The position numbers and the translations under genes were made by a program. Below the pieces are notes generated by a model that was given only the letters and a program-made list of their open reading frames with translations, was not told the origin of the DNA and ran no database searches. From assembly GCF_008801935.1 (NCBI RefSeq), contig NZ_VZOT01000006.1, positions 1-64,000 of the forward strand: a stretch of DNA of 64,000 nt, read 5' to 3'. This document shows, in pieces, positions 37,498 through 45,393 of this stretch (position 1 is its first letter; every line of letters begins with the position of its first letter). The DNA comes from Comamonas kerstersii. Lineage in GTDB: Bacteria > Pseudomonadota > Gammaproteobacteria > Burkholderiales > Burkholderiaceae_C.

Positions 37498-37781
37498 TCG
37501 ATGGCGACCATCCCGTGTTTGACGGCAGAGGCCGGGAGTTCGTCCCGGCGGCCAAGTGATTTTCTGGGTGCGCCCAGAAGGTCACCAAAGATGCGCTTGG
37601 GCCTGCCCGCCGCGAAACTTGCTGTCCGCTGTACCAGCGCGCCGCTCAAACATCCGCGGCGCGTCAGGAGATGGATGCAGACCTGTCGCGCAGCAGCGCT
37701 GCGGCAGGTCTGCCGTAGTGCCTGCGCTGTGCCACATGTTCCCAACCATCGGTGCACTGTGAAAATTTTCGGAGAGAGCCT
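37498..37781. other. Spacer between copA and cueR
   Basis: No gene is supported here. One hairpin stands out: GCAGACCTGTCGC (37677-37689) faces GCGGCAGGTCTGC (37701-37713), pairing throughout if one G-T is allowed, with an 11-base loop. A GGAGAGAG ribosome site precedes the cueR ATG. No T-run follows the hairpin, so cueR may be read through from copA or from its own promoter. Confidence 0.6.
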
Positions 37782-38240
37782 ATGAACATCGGAGAAGCAG
37801 CCAAGGCCTCGGGCGTGTCGGCCAAGATGATTCGCTATTACGAGTCGGTGGGGCTGATTCCGCCTATCCACCGCACCGAGTCCGGCTACCGCGCGTACAG
37901 CGGGTCGGATGTGCACATGCTGCGCTTCATCCGCCGCGCACGCGATCTGGGGTTTGCGGTGGCGGAGATTCACGACCTGCTGGACCTGTGGCTGGACCGC
38001 AGCCGCAAAAGCGCAGACGTGAAGCGCGTGGCGATGCAGCACATCCAGGACCTGCAGCGGCGCATCCAGGAGCTGCAGCAGATGTCCGACACCCTGCAGG
38101 CGCTGACCGCCTGCTGCGCGGGCGATGAACGGCCCGACTGCCCCATCCTGCAAGGGCTGGAGACGGCCGACCTCCCCGCACCCGCCGCGGAGGACGGTGC
38201 GGCCCCGACCCAGGCCACCTGCTGCCCGCCCGCCCGCTAG
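37782..38240 (+). CDS. cueR: Copper-responsive MerR-family regulator
   Basis: The 152-residue protein starts MNIGEAAKASGVSAKMIRYY (MerR winged helix), has the dimerisation coiled coil at about residues 75-110, and then the metal loop CCAGDERPDC with C112 and C120 at exactly the positions of the Cu(I) ligands of E. coli CueR. The C-terminal tail is longer than in CueR and contains another CC pair. It should activate the two 19-bp-spacer promoters at copA and copZ. Confidence 0.94.
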   Translation: MNIGEAAKASGVSAKMIRYYESVGLIPPIHRTESGYRAYSGSDVHMLRFIRRARDLGFAVAEIHDLLDLWLDRSRKSADVKRVAMQHIQDLQRRIQELQQMSDTLQALTACCAGDERPDCPILQGLETADLPAPAAEDGAAPTQATCCPPAR

Positions 38241-38257
38241 CCGCCCATCACCGCAAC

Positions 38258-38300
38258 GCCCCACAAAAAAGGCCATGGCATGTGCCATGGCCTTTGGGGC
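38258..38300. terminator. Bidirectional terminator between cueR and copZ
   Basis: AAAGGCCATGGCA (38268-38280) faces TGCCATGGCCTTT (38283-38295), perfectly complementary. An outer GCCCCA (38258) / TGGGGC (38295) pair and an A-run before the stem make it usable from both sides. The flanking genes are convergent. Confidence 0.8.
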
Positions 38301-38352
38301 GCGCGTGGCGTGGGTCAGCCGCAGCCGCCCCCCACGGGGTGGTGCGTTGCGC

Positions 38353-38547
38353 TTACTGCACCTGCGCGGGGTAGCCCGCCTCTTCCAGCGCCGCCACCAC
38401 CGCGGCCTGCGGGGCAGTGGTCTGCACCTGCACTGTGTGGGTGGGGATGTCCACCGTCACCTGCGCGGCGGCATCTACGGATTGGATCGCCTTGGTCACG
38501 CTGCGGGCGCAGCCGCCGCAGGTCATGCTGTCGATGTGAAATTGCAT
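38353..38547 (-). CDS. copZ: CopZ-like copper chaperone
   Basis: The 64-residue protein is a single heavy-metal-associated domain: MQFHIDSMTCGGCARSVTKA with the CxxC copper site, ending EEAGYPAQVQ. It should carry Cu(I) to CopA in the cytoplasm. CAGGAG lies upstream of the ATG at 38547, and a CueR-type promoter ends at 38580. A longer in-frame start upstream would cross the promoter and is rejected. Confidence 0.93.
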   Translation of the reverse strand: MQFHIDSMTCGGCARSVTKAIQSVDAAAQVTVDIPTHTVQVQTTAPQAAVVAALEEAGYPAQVQ

Positions 38548-38579
38548 GGCAAAACTCCTGGTCAAAATGCAATGGCGCC

Positions 38580-38610
38580 AGACTAAGGCTTGCCATGATG
38601 GGAAGGTCAA
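38580..38610 (-). promoter_or_regulatory. CueR-type promoter and operator of copZ
   Basis: Read on the minus strand, -35 TTGACC (38610-38605) and -10 TAGTCT (38585-38580) are 19 bp apart, and the spacer TTCCCATCATGGCAAGCCT holds the dyad. It closely matches the copA promoter (shared TTGACCTTCCCAT.ATG). It sits 33 bp upstream of the copZ ATG. Confidence 0.85.
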
Positions 38611-38799
38611 GCCCTTGCGCCACGCAGGGTGAGCCGGCGTGCACGCCCTAAAAATCAGAGCAGGCTGCGCCGATCCTGTGTGTGCTATACAGTGAAAACA
38701 CCCGATAAATCGCGCCACCCAGATCTTGGGATTGCCCTGGTGACCCCGCCGCACTTGCGCCCAGGCCCACATGCCGGCTCCACGACAGGCCACAGAGAC

Positions 38800-39308
38800 C
38801 GAGCTTGCTGCTGCCGCTGGGGCATGACATCAACACCCTTGACCCCACAGGCATGGCATGGGCCGCACTGGGTGGAACGGGCTGGGCCTGCTACATCATC
38901 TTTGGCAAGCGTGTGGGACACCTTCCGGTGAGCATTACCGCACCGCTGGGCGCTGCCATGGCTGCCTTGGTGGTTGTCCCTGTGGGGGTGGTGCATGCAG
39001 GCACTGCATTGCTGGCGCCAGACGTACTGCTCACCAGTCTGGGCGTAGCCCTGATCTCCAGTGCCATTCCCATTTCGCTGGAGCTGTTTGCACTGAAGCA
39101 TCTGCCCAAAAACGTTTTTGGCACCATGACCAGCATGGAGCCTGCCGTGGCGGCCTTGCTGGCGCTGCTGCTACTTGGTGAGGTGCTCAGCTGGAGCCAG
39201 TGCCTGGCCATTGGTCTGATCTTGCTAGCATCCATGGGTTGCGCACTCACTGCACAGTCACAGACTGTCAAAACCAAGCAGCCCGACACCCCGCTGCAGC
39301 AGGCTTAA
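38800..39308 (+). pseudogene. 5'-truncated RhtA-type (EamA/DMT) exporter
   Basis: From about LLLPLGHDINTLDPTG the reading frame aligns by eye with the C-terminal half of RhtA, the threonine/homoserine exporter: five membrane helices, including FGTMTSMEPAVAALLALLLL. The roughly 150 N-terminal residues expected for the family (about 295 in total) are missing. Sequence upstream of about 38800 in this frame shows no membrane helices. It lies right after copZ, so the copper module may have replaced its 5' half. A TTG at 38805 is the only nearby start; expression is doubtful. Confidence 0.75.
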
Positions 39309-39320
39309 AAAACATAGCTG

Positions 39321-39345
39321 CCAGCGCTTATGCCATAAGCGCTGG
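39321..39345. repeat. Dispersed hairpin repeat, short form
   Basis: CCAGCGCTTAT (39321-39331) is perfectly complementary to ATAAGCGCTGG (39335-39345), with a 3-base loop. It sits between the convergent rhtA remnant and the FMN reductase gene and is flanked by AAAAAA and TAAAAACC. Likely works as a terminator. Confidence 0.85.
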
Positions 39346-39387
39346 ATCCATAAAAACCTCCAAACCCTGCTGCCAGGGTGGACGGTA

Positions 39388-39960
39388 TCAGACTGGCAGC
39401 AGTTCCTTTGCAGAAGCCAGCGCCTGCAGCACGGGCACAGTGGTCTGCACTGCCAGCGCAATGCGCGCATCCACCGCTGCACTGTGCAGTCTGCCGTCCT
39501 GAAAGTCTTCTGCCGAGGCATACACCCCCACCGGCAATGTCAGGGTCTGGAAAAAAGACAGCAAGGGGCGCAGCTGGTGCTCAATCACCAGGGCATGCCG
39601 CTGGCTGCCACCCGTCGCTGCCAGCAGCACAGGTTTATCAGCCATCGCAGGCGTATCCAGCAAGTCAAACAGGTGCTTGAACAGGCCCGGCACACTGCCT
39701 CGAAAGACAGGTGCTCCTACGATCAGAAAGTCAGCCGTTTCTATGGCCTGCAATGCGCGCATGGCACGCTCTGGCAGTTGCTCACGCCACAGGCAGGTGC
39801 CGATGTCTTCAAACAGATCTACCAGGTCGATGTGCAAGGTCTCCAGCGGCAACTGGGTATGCAGCTGGGCATGCAGCGCATCCAGCAGCGATCGTGTTTT
39901 GGAAGGGCGAGCCAGACTGCCATTCAAGATGACCGTACGGATAGAGCGTTGCGTAGACAT
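39388..39960 (-). CDS. NAD(P)H-dependent FMN reductase (SsuE/MsuE family)
   Basis: The 190-residue flavodoxin-fold protein starts MSTQRSIRTVILNGSLARPS. LNGSLARPSKT is the FMN phosphate loop; GAPVFRGSVPGLFKHLFDLL and LLAATGGSQRHALV are typical of SsuE/MsuE. It would supply FMNH2 to the monooxygenase at 42951. It is divergent from the transporter operon by 338 bp, within one functional locus. The ATG at 39960 gives the family length. Confidence 0.9.
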   Translation of the reverse strand: MSTQRSIRTVILNGSLARPSKTRSLLDALHAQLHTQLPLETLHIDLVDLFEDIGTCLWREQLPERAMRALQAIETADFLIVGAPVFRGSVPGLFKHLFDLLDTPAMADKPVLLAATGGSQRHALVIEHQLRPLLSFFQTLTLPVGVYASAEDFQDGRLHSAAVDARIALAVQTTVPVLQALASAKELLPV

Positions 39961-40298
39961 GGGTGTGAGCAATCCAAAAAAATGCGGCGTGGCGGTGACC
40001 GCCAGTGAATGAATACCGTCGATTACAAGTGCTGCACACGCATGCACCAACGAAATTGATTGCATGAGCATATTGCGCAAACAGAGATACCTGCGCACAG
40101 GCTGCACGCCGCGCTTCCGGCCATTCGCTCTTTAAGTCACTGTTGCCACAGAACTTTCTGTCGTTGATCGACTGCCAGCACCACGCACCCCGTGCGCAGA
40201 TGGATGTTTTGGTTGTTTTCAAATAAAGAATCCTTCGTTCCCTGCGCTGCAGCGCTTGCCTAGCATCCGCCCCATTCCAAACACAAGGGAGCCGCCGT
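39961..40298. promoter_or_regulatory. Divergent regulatory region of the sulfonate-type locus
   Basis: This 338-bp gap lies between the divergent FMN reductase and the transporter operon and contains no gene. It is AT-richer than its surroundings, with TTTTCAAATAAAGAATCC near 40217-40234. Such a region would be expected to hold sulfur-starvation regulator sites (CysB or Cbl type), but I cannot identify a specific operator. GGGAGCC precedes the start at 40299. Confidence 0.5.
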
Positions 40299-41303
40299 AT
40301 GCACAAGCGTCAATTCTTAACAGGCAGTGCCGCCTTGCTGGCCTGGTACATGGCTGGCAGTGCGCAAGCAACGTCAGCCGCCGTAGACCACAAAACCAAG
40401 CTGGTCGTGGCCGACCAGAGTGAGCTGATTCGCCATCTGCTCGATGCCAGCGGAGAGCGCAAGACACTGCCCTTCCAGCTGGAGCTGCCCAACTTTGCAG
40501 GCGGTCCTGCCATTTTTGAAGCCATGCGTGCAGGTGCGCTGGACATTGCCTATGTGGGCGATACACCGCCCATCCAGGCCCGGGCTGCAGGCGTACACCT
40601 GCCCATCATTGCCACCTTTAGCCGTGAACTGGCGCAATACCGCCTGCTCCAGCAGGCCAATGCAGGTGTAGAGCGCCTGAGCGATCTGCGCGGCAAGCGC
40701 GTGAGCTATGTGGAAGGTTCTGGCCGCCAGGTGTTTCTGATCGAAGCACTCAACCGCGCAGGCCTCACCCTCAAAGACGTACAGCCTGTGCATCTGCGCG
40801 TCTCTGAGCTCAACGATGCACTGCGCGCCAAGGCCGTGGATGTTGCCGTCATTACCGAGCCCCACGTCTCGCGCCTGAGCAAGCAAATCGGTGCACGTCT
40901 GGTGCCTGACCCACAGGAGCGCCAGCTTCTGCCTTCCACCTCCTACCTCTATGCACGCCCTGAAGTGCTGGCAGACCCACAGAAAACACAGGCCATTGCA
41001 CAGTTTCTGGCTGCCTTTGTGCGTGCAGGCAACTGGAGCAATGCCAACGAGGCCGCATGGGGTGAGCACTACTACCGCAAGTTCCAGCGACTGGATGCAC
41101 AGACCACGGCTGCCATTCAGGCCTCGCTGTCTCCGTTGATCTTCGAGACTGCCGCCGAAGCCCAGCCCCTGCACCAGCGCCTGATTGACACCCTGTACGC
41201 AGCGGGCTCACTGCCACAGCGCCTGGATGCCAACGACTCTTTCGTCACCACGTTTGACTCCGTCGTGACCACCACACGCCGACAAGCTCCCGCCAAAAAC
41301 TGA
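40299..41303 (+). CDS. Sulfonate-type ABC transporter substrate-binding protein
   Basis: The 334-residue periplasmic protein has a signal peptide (MHKRQFLTGSAALLAWYMAG, cleavage near AQA). The SsuA/TauA-like fold shows FEAMRAGALDIAYVGDTPPI, VERLSDLRGKRVSYVEGSGR and VDVAVITEPHVS. It belongs to the NitT/TauT group. The gene order SBP-permease-ATPase-monooxygenase argues for uptake of an organosulfur or related compound; the exact ligand is unknown. Confidence 0.87.
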   Translation: MHKRQFLTGSAALLAWYMAGSAQATSAAVDHKTKLVVADQSELIRHLLDASGERKTLPFQLELPNFAGGPAIFEAMRAGALDIAYVGDTPPIQARAAGVHLPIIATFSRELAQYRLLQQANAGVERLSDLRGKRVSYVEGSGRQVFLIEALNRAGLTLKDVQPVHLRVSELNDALRAKAVDVAVITEPHVSRLSKQIGARLVPDPQERQLLPSTSYLYARPEVLADPQKTQAIAQFLAAFVRAGNWSNANEAAWGEHYYRKFQRLDAQTTAAIQASLSPLIFETAAEAQPLHQRLIDTLYAAGSLPQRLDANDSFVTTFDSVVTTTRRQAPAKN

Positions 41304-41315
41304 CTGGACATTGCC

Positions 41316-42200
41316 ATGCCCTCCATCCCTCTCTCTGCCTCTGCCCGCTGGTCTGAACGCTCCACCGATGCATCAGGTTTGCACACGGCACCAGCGGCTG
41401 TGCCTGCCGCCGCAGTACGCGCTACGCCCGCACTGGTGCCTGCCCGTGCGCCTGCATCCCTGCTCATGCTCGGCCCTGTGCTGCTGTTTCTGATCTGGGA
41501 AATCGCATCCCGCGCAGGCTGGCTCTCGCCCGAAACACTCACCGCCCCTTCGCAGGCATTGGCCGTTGGCTATGAAATGCTGAGCGACGGCTCGCTCATG
41601 CCCCATCTGCTGGCCTCTGCCACACGCGCCTACACGGGCTTGCTGCTGGGCGTGCTCACCGGCGTGGTGCTGGCATTGGCTGCCGGCCTGACCCGTACGG
41701 GCGAAGCCCTGATTGATGGCATTGTGCAAATCAAGCGTGCCGTGCCCACCCTGGCGCTGATTCCACTGGCCATCATCTGGCTGGGCATTGGTGAGGCCAT
41801 GAAGGTGTTCCTCATCTTCACCGCCGTGCTCGTGCCCGTGTATATCAACACCCACGCCGCCTTGCGCAGCATTGATATTGGCCATGTCGAACTGGCACAG
41901 ACACTGGGCCTGTCGCGTGCCACCTTCATCCGCAAAGTGGCCCTGCCCGGTGCCCTGCCCGGCTTCTTTGTGGGCCTGCGCATGGCTGTAGCCCTGTGCT
42001 GGACGGCACTGGTCGTGCTGGAGCTGATCAACACCCAGACTGGCATTGGCTACCTGATGAACCGTGCCCGTGACTGGGGCCAGACCGATGTGATCGTGGT
42101 CGGCATCCTCATCTACGCACTGCTGGGCCTGCTCTCTGATGCTGCTGTGCGCCGCCTGGAAGCCCGTGTGCTGTCCTACCGGAGGTCGCTGGGCTCATGA
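41316..42200 (+). CDS. ABC transporter permease, SsuC/TauC type
   Basis: The 294-residue inner-membrane protein has about six membrane helices after a 45-residue Ala/Pro-rich N-terminal extension. The conserved EAA loop is visible (ELAQTLGLSRATFIRKVALPGALPG). It is 12 bp downstream of the binding-protein gene and overlaps the ATPase gene by 4 bases. Belongs to the nitrate/sulfonate/taurine permease family. Confidence 0.9.
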   Translation: MPSIPLSASARWSERSTDASGLHTAPAAVPAAAVRATPALVPARAPASLLMLGPVLLFLIWEIASRAGWLSPETLTAPSQALAVGYEMLSDGSLMPHLLASATRAYTGLLLGVLTGVVLALAAGLTRTGEALIDGIVQIKRAVPTLALIPLAIIWLGIGEAMKVFLIFTAVLVPVYINTHAALRSIDIGHVELAQTLGLSRATFIRKVALPGALPGFFVGLRMAVALCWTALVVLELINTQTGIGYLMNRARDWGQTDVIVVGILIYALLGLLSDAAVRRLEARVLSYRRSLGS

Positions 42201-42937
42201 CCACAGACACCCTTCCCCTCGGCCAGGTCGAACTGCGCCAGTTCAGCCGCAGCTTTCAGCACAAGCGCATTCTGGACGCCATCGACCTGCACATTCCTGC
42301 AGGCCAGTTTGTGGCCCTGCTTGGTGAATCCGGTTCCGGCAAGACCACGCTGCTGCGTGCCGTGGCGGGGCTGGACAGCGATGCACACAGCACAGGTCTG
42401 GCGCAAGCCAGCGGCAATGTCTCCGTGCTCTTTCAGGACTCGCGCCTGCTGCCCTGGCTATCCGTCATGGACAACCTCACGCTGGGAATCGAGCAACAGC
42501 CCCATGTCCACGCACGTGCCCAGCATCTGCTTCAGGAAGTCGGCCTGGGCGACAAGGCCAGCGTCTGGCCCAGCACGCTGTCTGGCGGTCAGAAACAGCG
42601 CGCCGCACTGGCGCGGTCACTGCTGCGCGAGCCCCATGTACTGCTGGCCGACGAGCCCTTTGGCGCGCTGGATGCGCTGACCCGCATGCGCATGCAAAGC
42701 CTGCTGCTGCAGCTGGTAGAGCGCACCCATCCCACGGTGATTCTGGTCACCCATGACGTGGACGAAGCCCTGCTGCTGGCCGACCGCATTCTGGTCATAC
42801 AGCACGGAAAGATCGCCCAGGACCACGACGTAGGCCTGCCCCAGCCCCGTCGCCCCGACCACCCCCGCTTCATGCAGCTGCGTACCGAACTGCTGCGCAG
42901 CCTGGGCGTGGAAACCATAGCCCCCGCCCTTGCCTGA
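42197..42937 (+). CDS. ABC transporter ATPase, SsuB/TauB type
   Basis: The 246-residue protein has Walker A GESGSGKTTLL, the Q-loop in LFQDSRLLPWLSV, signature LSGGQKQRAALARSLL, Walker B VLLADEPFGALDALTRMRM and the switch VTHDVDEALLLADRI. The ATG overlaps the permease stop by 4 bases. DEPFGALDALTR is typical of the nitrate/sulfonate/taurine family. Confidence 0.93.
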   Translation: MTTDTLPLGQVELRQFSRSFQHKRILDAIDLHIPAGQFVALLGESGSGKTTLLRAVAGLDSDAHSTGLAQASGNVSVLFQDSRLLPWLSVMDNLTLGIEQQPHVHARAQHLLQEVGLGDKASVWPSTLSGGQKQRAALARSLLREPHVLLADEPFGALDALTRMRMQSLLLQLVERTHPTVILVTHDVDEALLLADRILVIQHGKIAQDHDVGLPQPRRPDHPRFMQLRTELLRSLGVETIAPALA

Positions 42938-42950
42938 AGGAGTTTGCAAC

Positions 42951-44303
42951 ATGTCCCGACAACTGCACCTGAACCTTTTCCTCATGACCCGCGGCCATCA
43001 CGAAGGTGCCTGGCGCCATCCTGCGGCCAATCCCAAGTCACTGACTGACCTGGCGCTGTACGTTGACGCTGCCCGGATTGCCGAAGCCGCCAAGTTTGAT
43101 GCAGTGTTTCTGGCCGACAGTCTGGTCGGCCCTGAAAGCGGTCAGCTCACCTCCGGCACGCTGGAGCCGCTGACACTGCTGACTGCGCTTGCCACCAGAA
43201 CGGAACGCATTGGCCTGATCGGCACTGCCTCCACCTCCTACAGCCACCCTTACACGCTGGCACGCCAGTTCGCCTCGCTGGACCACATCTCCAAGGGCCG
43301 TGCAGGCTGGAACATCGTCACGTCCTGGGCGCCACGCGCTGGTGAAAACTACGGCCTGAGCACCGACATTGAGCATGGTGACCGCTACCGCATTGCCAAA
43401 GAGTTTGTCGAAGCCGTGGATGCGCTGTGGCGCAGCTACCCTGCCAGCGCCATCGTGGATGATGCAGCCAGCGGCCAGTTTGTGGATATTGGGCAGATTC
43501 GCCCCGTCAACTACGCTGGCCAGCACATCCGCACCCGTGGCCCGCTGAACGTGCCCAGCAGCCCGCAGGGCCGCCCGGTGCTGGTGCAGGCGGGCCAGTC
43601 CGAAGACGGGCGCGCTTTTGCTGCCCAGTGGGCTGAGGCCATCTTTACCGCCCATGGCAGCAAGGCATCGGCGCAAGACTTCTACCAGGACATCAAAGGC
43701 CGCGCTCAGGCAACAGGCCGCCGCCCGGAAGACATCGTCATCCTGCCCGGCATCAGCGCTGCCATTGGCTCCACCGAATACGAGGCACGGCAGGTCTGGG
43801 AAGAGCTGGACAGCCTGACCAGCGTAGAAGTAGGCCTGACCCGCCTGTCCGCACGCTTCGGTGGACACGACTTCTCGCACCTGCCACTGGATCGCAAGCT
43901 CAGCCGTGATGACTTCCCCGATCCCCATCTGGTCGAAGCCTCCAAGAGCCGTGCCATTGGCTATGTGGAAACCACGCTGCGCGATGGACTCACACTGCGC
44001 CAGCTGCTCAAGCGTCTGGCGGGTGCACGCGGCCACCTGGCGATTGCGGGCACGCCCGAGCAAGTGGCTGACACCATTGAAGACTGGTTCACCACCGGCG
44101 CTGCCGATGGTTTTAACGTCATGCCGCCCATCATCAACCAGCAGCTGGAACTGTTTGCCAGCGAGGTCGTGCCCATTCTGCGCAAGCGTGGCCTGTTCCG
44201 CAGCGACTACAGCAGCCACACGCTGCGCGGCCACTTCGGTCTGCAGGAGCTGCCTGCCGTGCACCACACAGCCGCGGCCCAGGCAAGCATCAAGGCGGCA
44301 TAA
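42951..44303 (+). CDS. FMN-dependent monooxygenase, NtaA/SnaA/DszA family
   Basis: The 450-residue luciferase-like enzyme starts MSRQLHLNLFLMTRGHHEGA. It contains FDAVFLADSLVGPESGQ, SYSHPYTLARQFASLDHISK and GRAGWNIVTSWAPRAGENYG, the family signature. Members oxidise nitrilotriacetate, dibenzothiophene sulfone and related compounds with FMNH2 from a separate reductase. It replaces SsuD, which is smaller (about 380 residues). GAAGGAG lies 8 bases upstream. Last gene of the transporter operon, before a strong hairpin. Confidence 0.9.
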   Translation: MSRQLHLNLFLMTRGHHEGAWRHPAANPKSLTDLALYVDAARIAEAAKFDAVFLADSLVGPESGQLTSGTLEPLTLLTALATRTERIGLIGTASTSYSHPYTLARQFASLDHISKGRAGWNIVTSWAPRAGENYGLSTDIEHGDRYRIAKEFVEAVDALWRSYPASAIVDDAASGQFVDIGQIRPVNYAGQHIRTRGPLNVPSSPQGRPVLVQAGQSEDGRAFAAQWAEAIFTAHGSKASAQDFYQDIKGRAQATGRRPEDIVILPGISAAIGSTEYEARQVWEELDSLTSVEVGLTRLSARFGGHDFSHLPLDRKLSRDDFPDPHLVEASKSRAIGYVETTLRDGLTLRQLLKRLAGARGHLAIAGTPEQVADTIEDWFTTGAADGFNVMPPIINQQLELFASEVVPILRKRGLFRSDYSSHTLRGHFGLQELPAVHHTAAAQASIKAA

Positions 44304-44356
44304 GCCTTTCTCACGGCACAGCCATTGTGCTTGGCCATGACTTTCAAAAAAATAGC

Positions 44357-44385
44357 TGCCAGCGCTTACTCGATAAGCGCTGGCA
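44357..44385. terminator. Dispersed hairpin repeat acting as terminator
   Basis: TGCCAGCGCTTA (44357-44368) is perfectly complementary to TAAGCGCTGGCA (44374-44385), loop CTCGA. It is flanked by AAAAAAATAGC and GCAAAAAAC and lies between the convergent monooxygenase and beta-lactamase genes. Confidence 0.85.
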
Positions 44386-44425
44386 GGCAAAAAACTGCTA
44401 CATCACAGCGGTACAAGAATGATGT

Positions 44426-45298
44426 TCATGCGCCCTGCGCTGCCACCCATGCAGCCACATCCGCCAGACAGGCATCTTTGACCGCTCCCTCGGCACTGCT
44501 GCCAGCCAGATACGCCGTCACGATCCATGGCGCACCCTGGGGTGGGATCAAGAAGCCAATGTCGTTCGCATCCGTGGCATTGGTGCCGGTTTTATCGCCC
44601 ACCTGCCACGATGCAGGCACACCCGCTTTCAGACGTTTGCCACCTGTGGTGTTGGCCAGCAACCATTGCCGCAACTGCTGGCGCGATGCCGTTGAGAGCG
44701 CCTCGCCCACCAAGAGCTTGTGCATGGTCTGTGCCATGGCACGGGGGCTGGTCGTGTCCAGCAACCCATCGCTGGAGAGGCGGTTGAGCGTTGGCTCATT
44801 GCGGTCCAGCCGTGTAACCGCGTCCCCCAGCTGGCGCGCATAGGCGGTCAGCGCTGCAGGGCCACCGTAGCTTTCCAGAATCAGATTGCCTGCTGTGTTG
44901 TCGCTGGTGGTGATGGTGGCCGCGCACAGCTCGCCCAGCGTCAGCCCCGGGCCATCGGCATGTTTTTCGGTGATGGGTGACCAGGGAATCAGCGCACTGC
45001 GCGGGTAGGCCATACGCCGCTGCAACGACTCCTGCCCCTGGTCGACACGGTGCAGCACCAGGGCACTGGCCAGCAGCTTGAAAGAGCTGAGCATCATGAA
45101 GCGCTCATCTTCGCGCCAGCCCCATTGCTGCCCGGTGGCAGTGTCCACAATGCTCACGCCCAGTCGCCCCTGTGCCTTCGCCTCCAGGGCCTGACAGTGC
45201 GCCTGCAAAGAGGCTGAACGGTGATCGGTTTTTGCGCTGGCACAGCCAGCCAGCAGGGTCAAACAAGCAGAAGTCGTAAACAGGCGGCGAGAGAGCAT
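44426..45298 (-). CDS. Class A beta-lactamase, putative lipoprotein
   Basis: The 290-residue protein has all class A motifs: SSFK (Ser70-x-x-Lys73), ITTSDN (Ser130-Asp-Asn), EPTLN (Glu166 region) and DKTGTN (Lys234-Thr-Gly). There is no Cys before Ser70, so it lacks the C69-C238 disulfide of class A carbapenemases. The signal MLSRRLFTTSACLTLLAGCA has a lipobox LLAGC, predicting membrane anchoring. No LysR-type ampR gene is adjacent. Spectrum cannot be told from sequence. Confidence 0.9.
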   Translation of the reverse strand: MLSRRLFTTSACLTLLAGCASAKTDHRSASLQAHCQALEAKAQGRLGVSIVDTATGQQWGWREDERFMMLSSFKLLASALVLHRVDQGQESLQRRMAYPRSALIPWSPITEKHADGPGLTLGELCAATITTSDNTAGNLILESYGGPAALTAYARQLGDAVTRLDRNEPTLNRLSSDGLLDTTSPRAMAQTMHKLLVGEALSTASRQQLRQWLLANTTGGKRLKAGVPASWQVGDKTGTNATDANDIGFLIPPQGAPWIVTAYLAGSSAEGAVKDACLADVAAWVAAQGA

Positions 45299-45393
45299 GA
45301 AGTTTTTCCAACCAAAAAACGCAGCAAAAAGCAGCGCTATTGTTGGCGATTCGCGCTATGCCCTGCCCTGTGTTGGCCCTACACGCTGGCGCT

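Noticed and set aside
38640-38800. LexA-type box near CTATACAGTG
   Set aside because: It lacks the full CTG-N10-CAG symmetry and no damage-response gene is next to it.
43038-44390. Minus-strand 450-residue frame over the FMN monooxygenase
   Set aside because: Antisense shadow; the plus-strand gene has a good ribosome site and family motifs.
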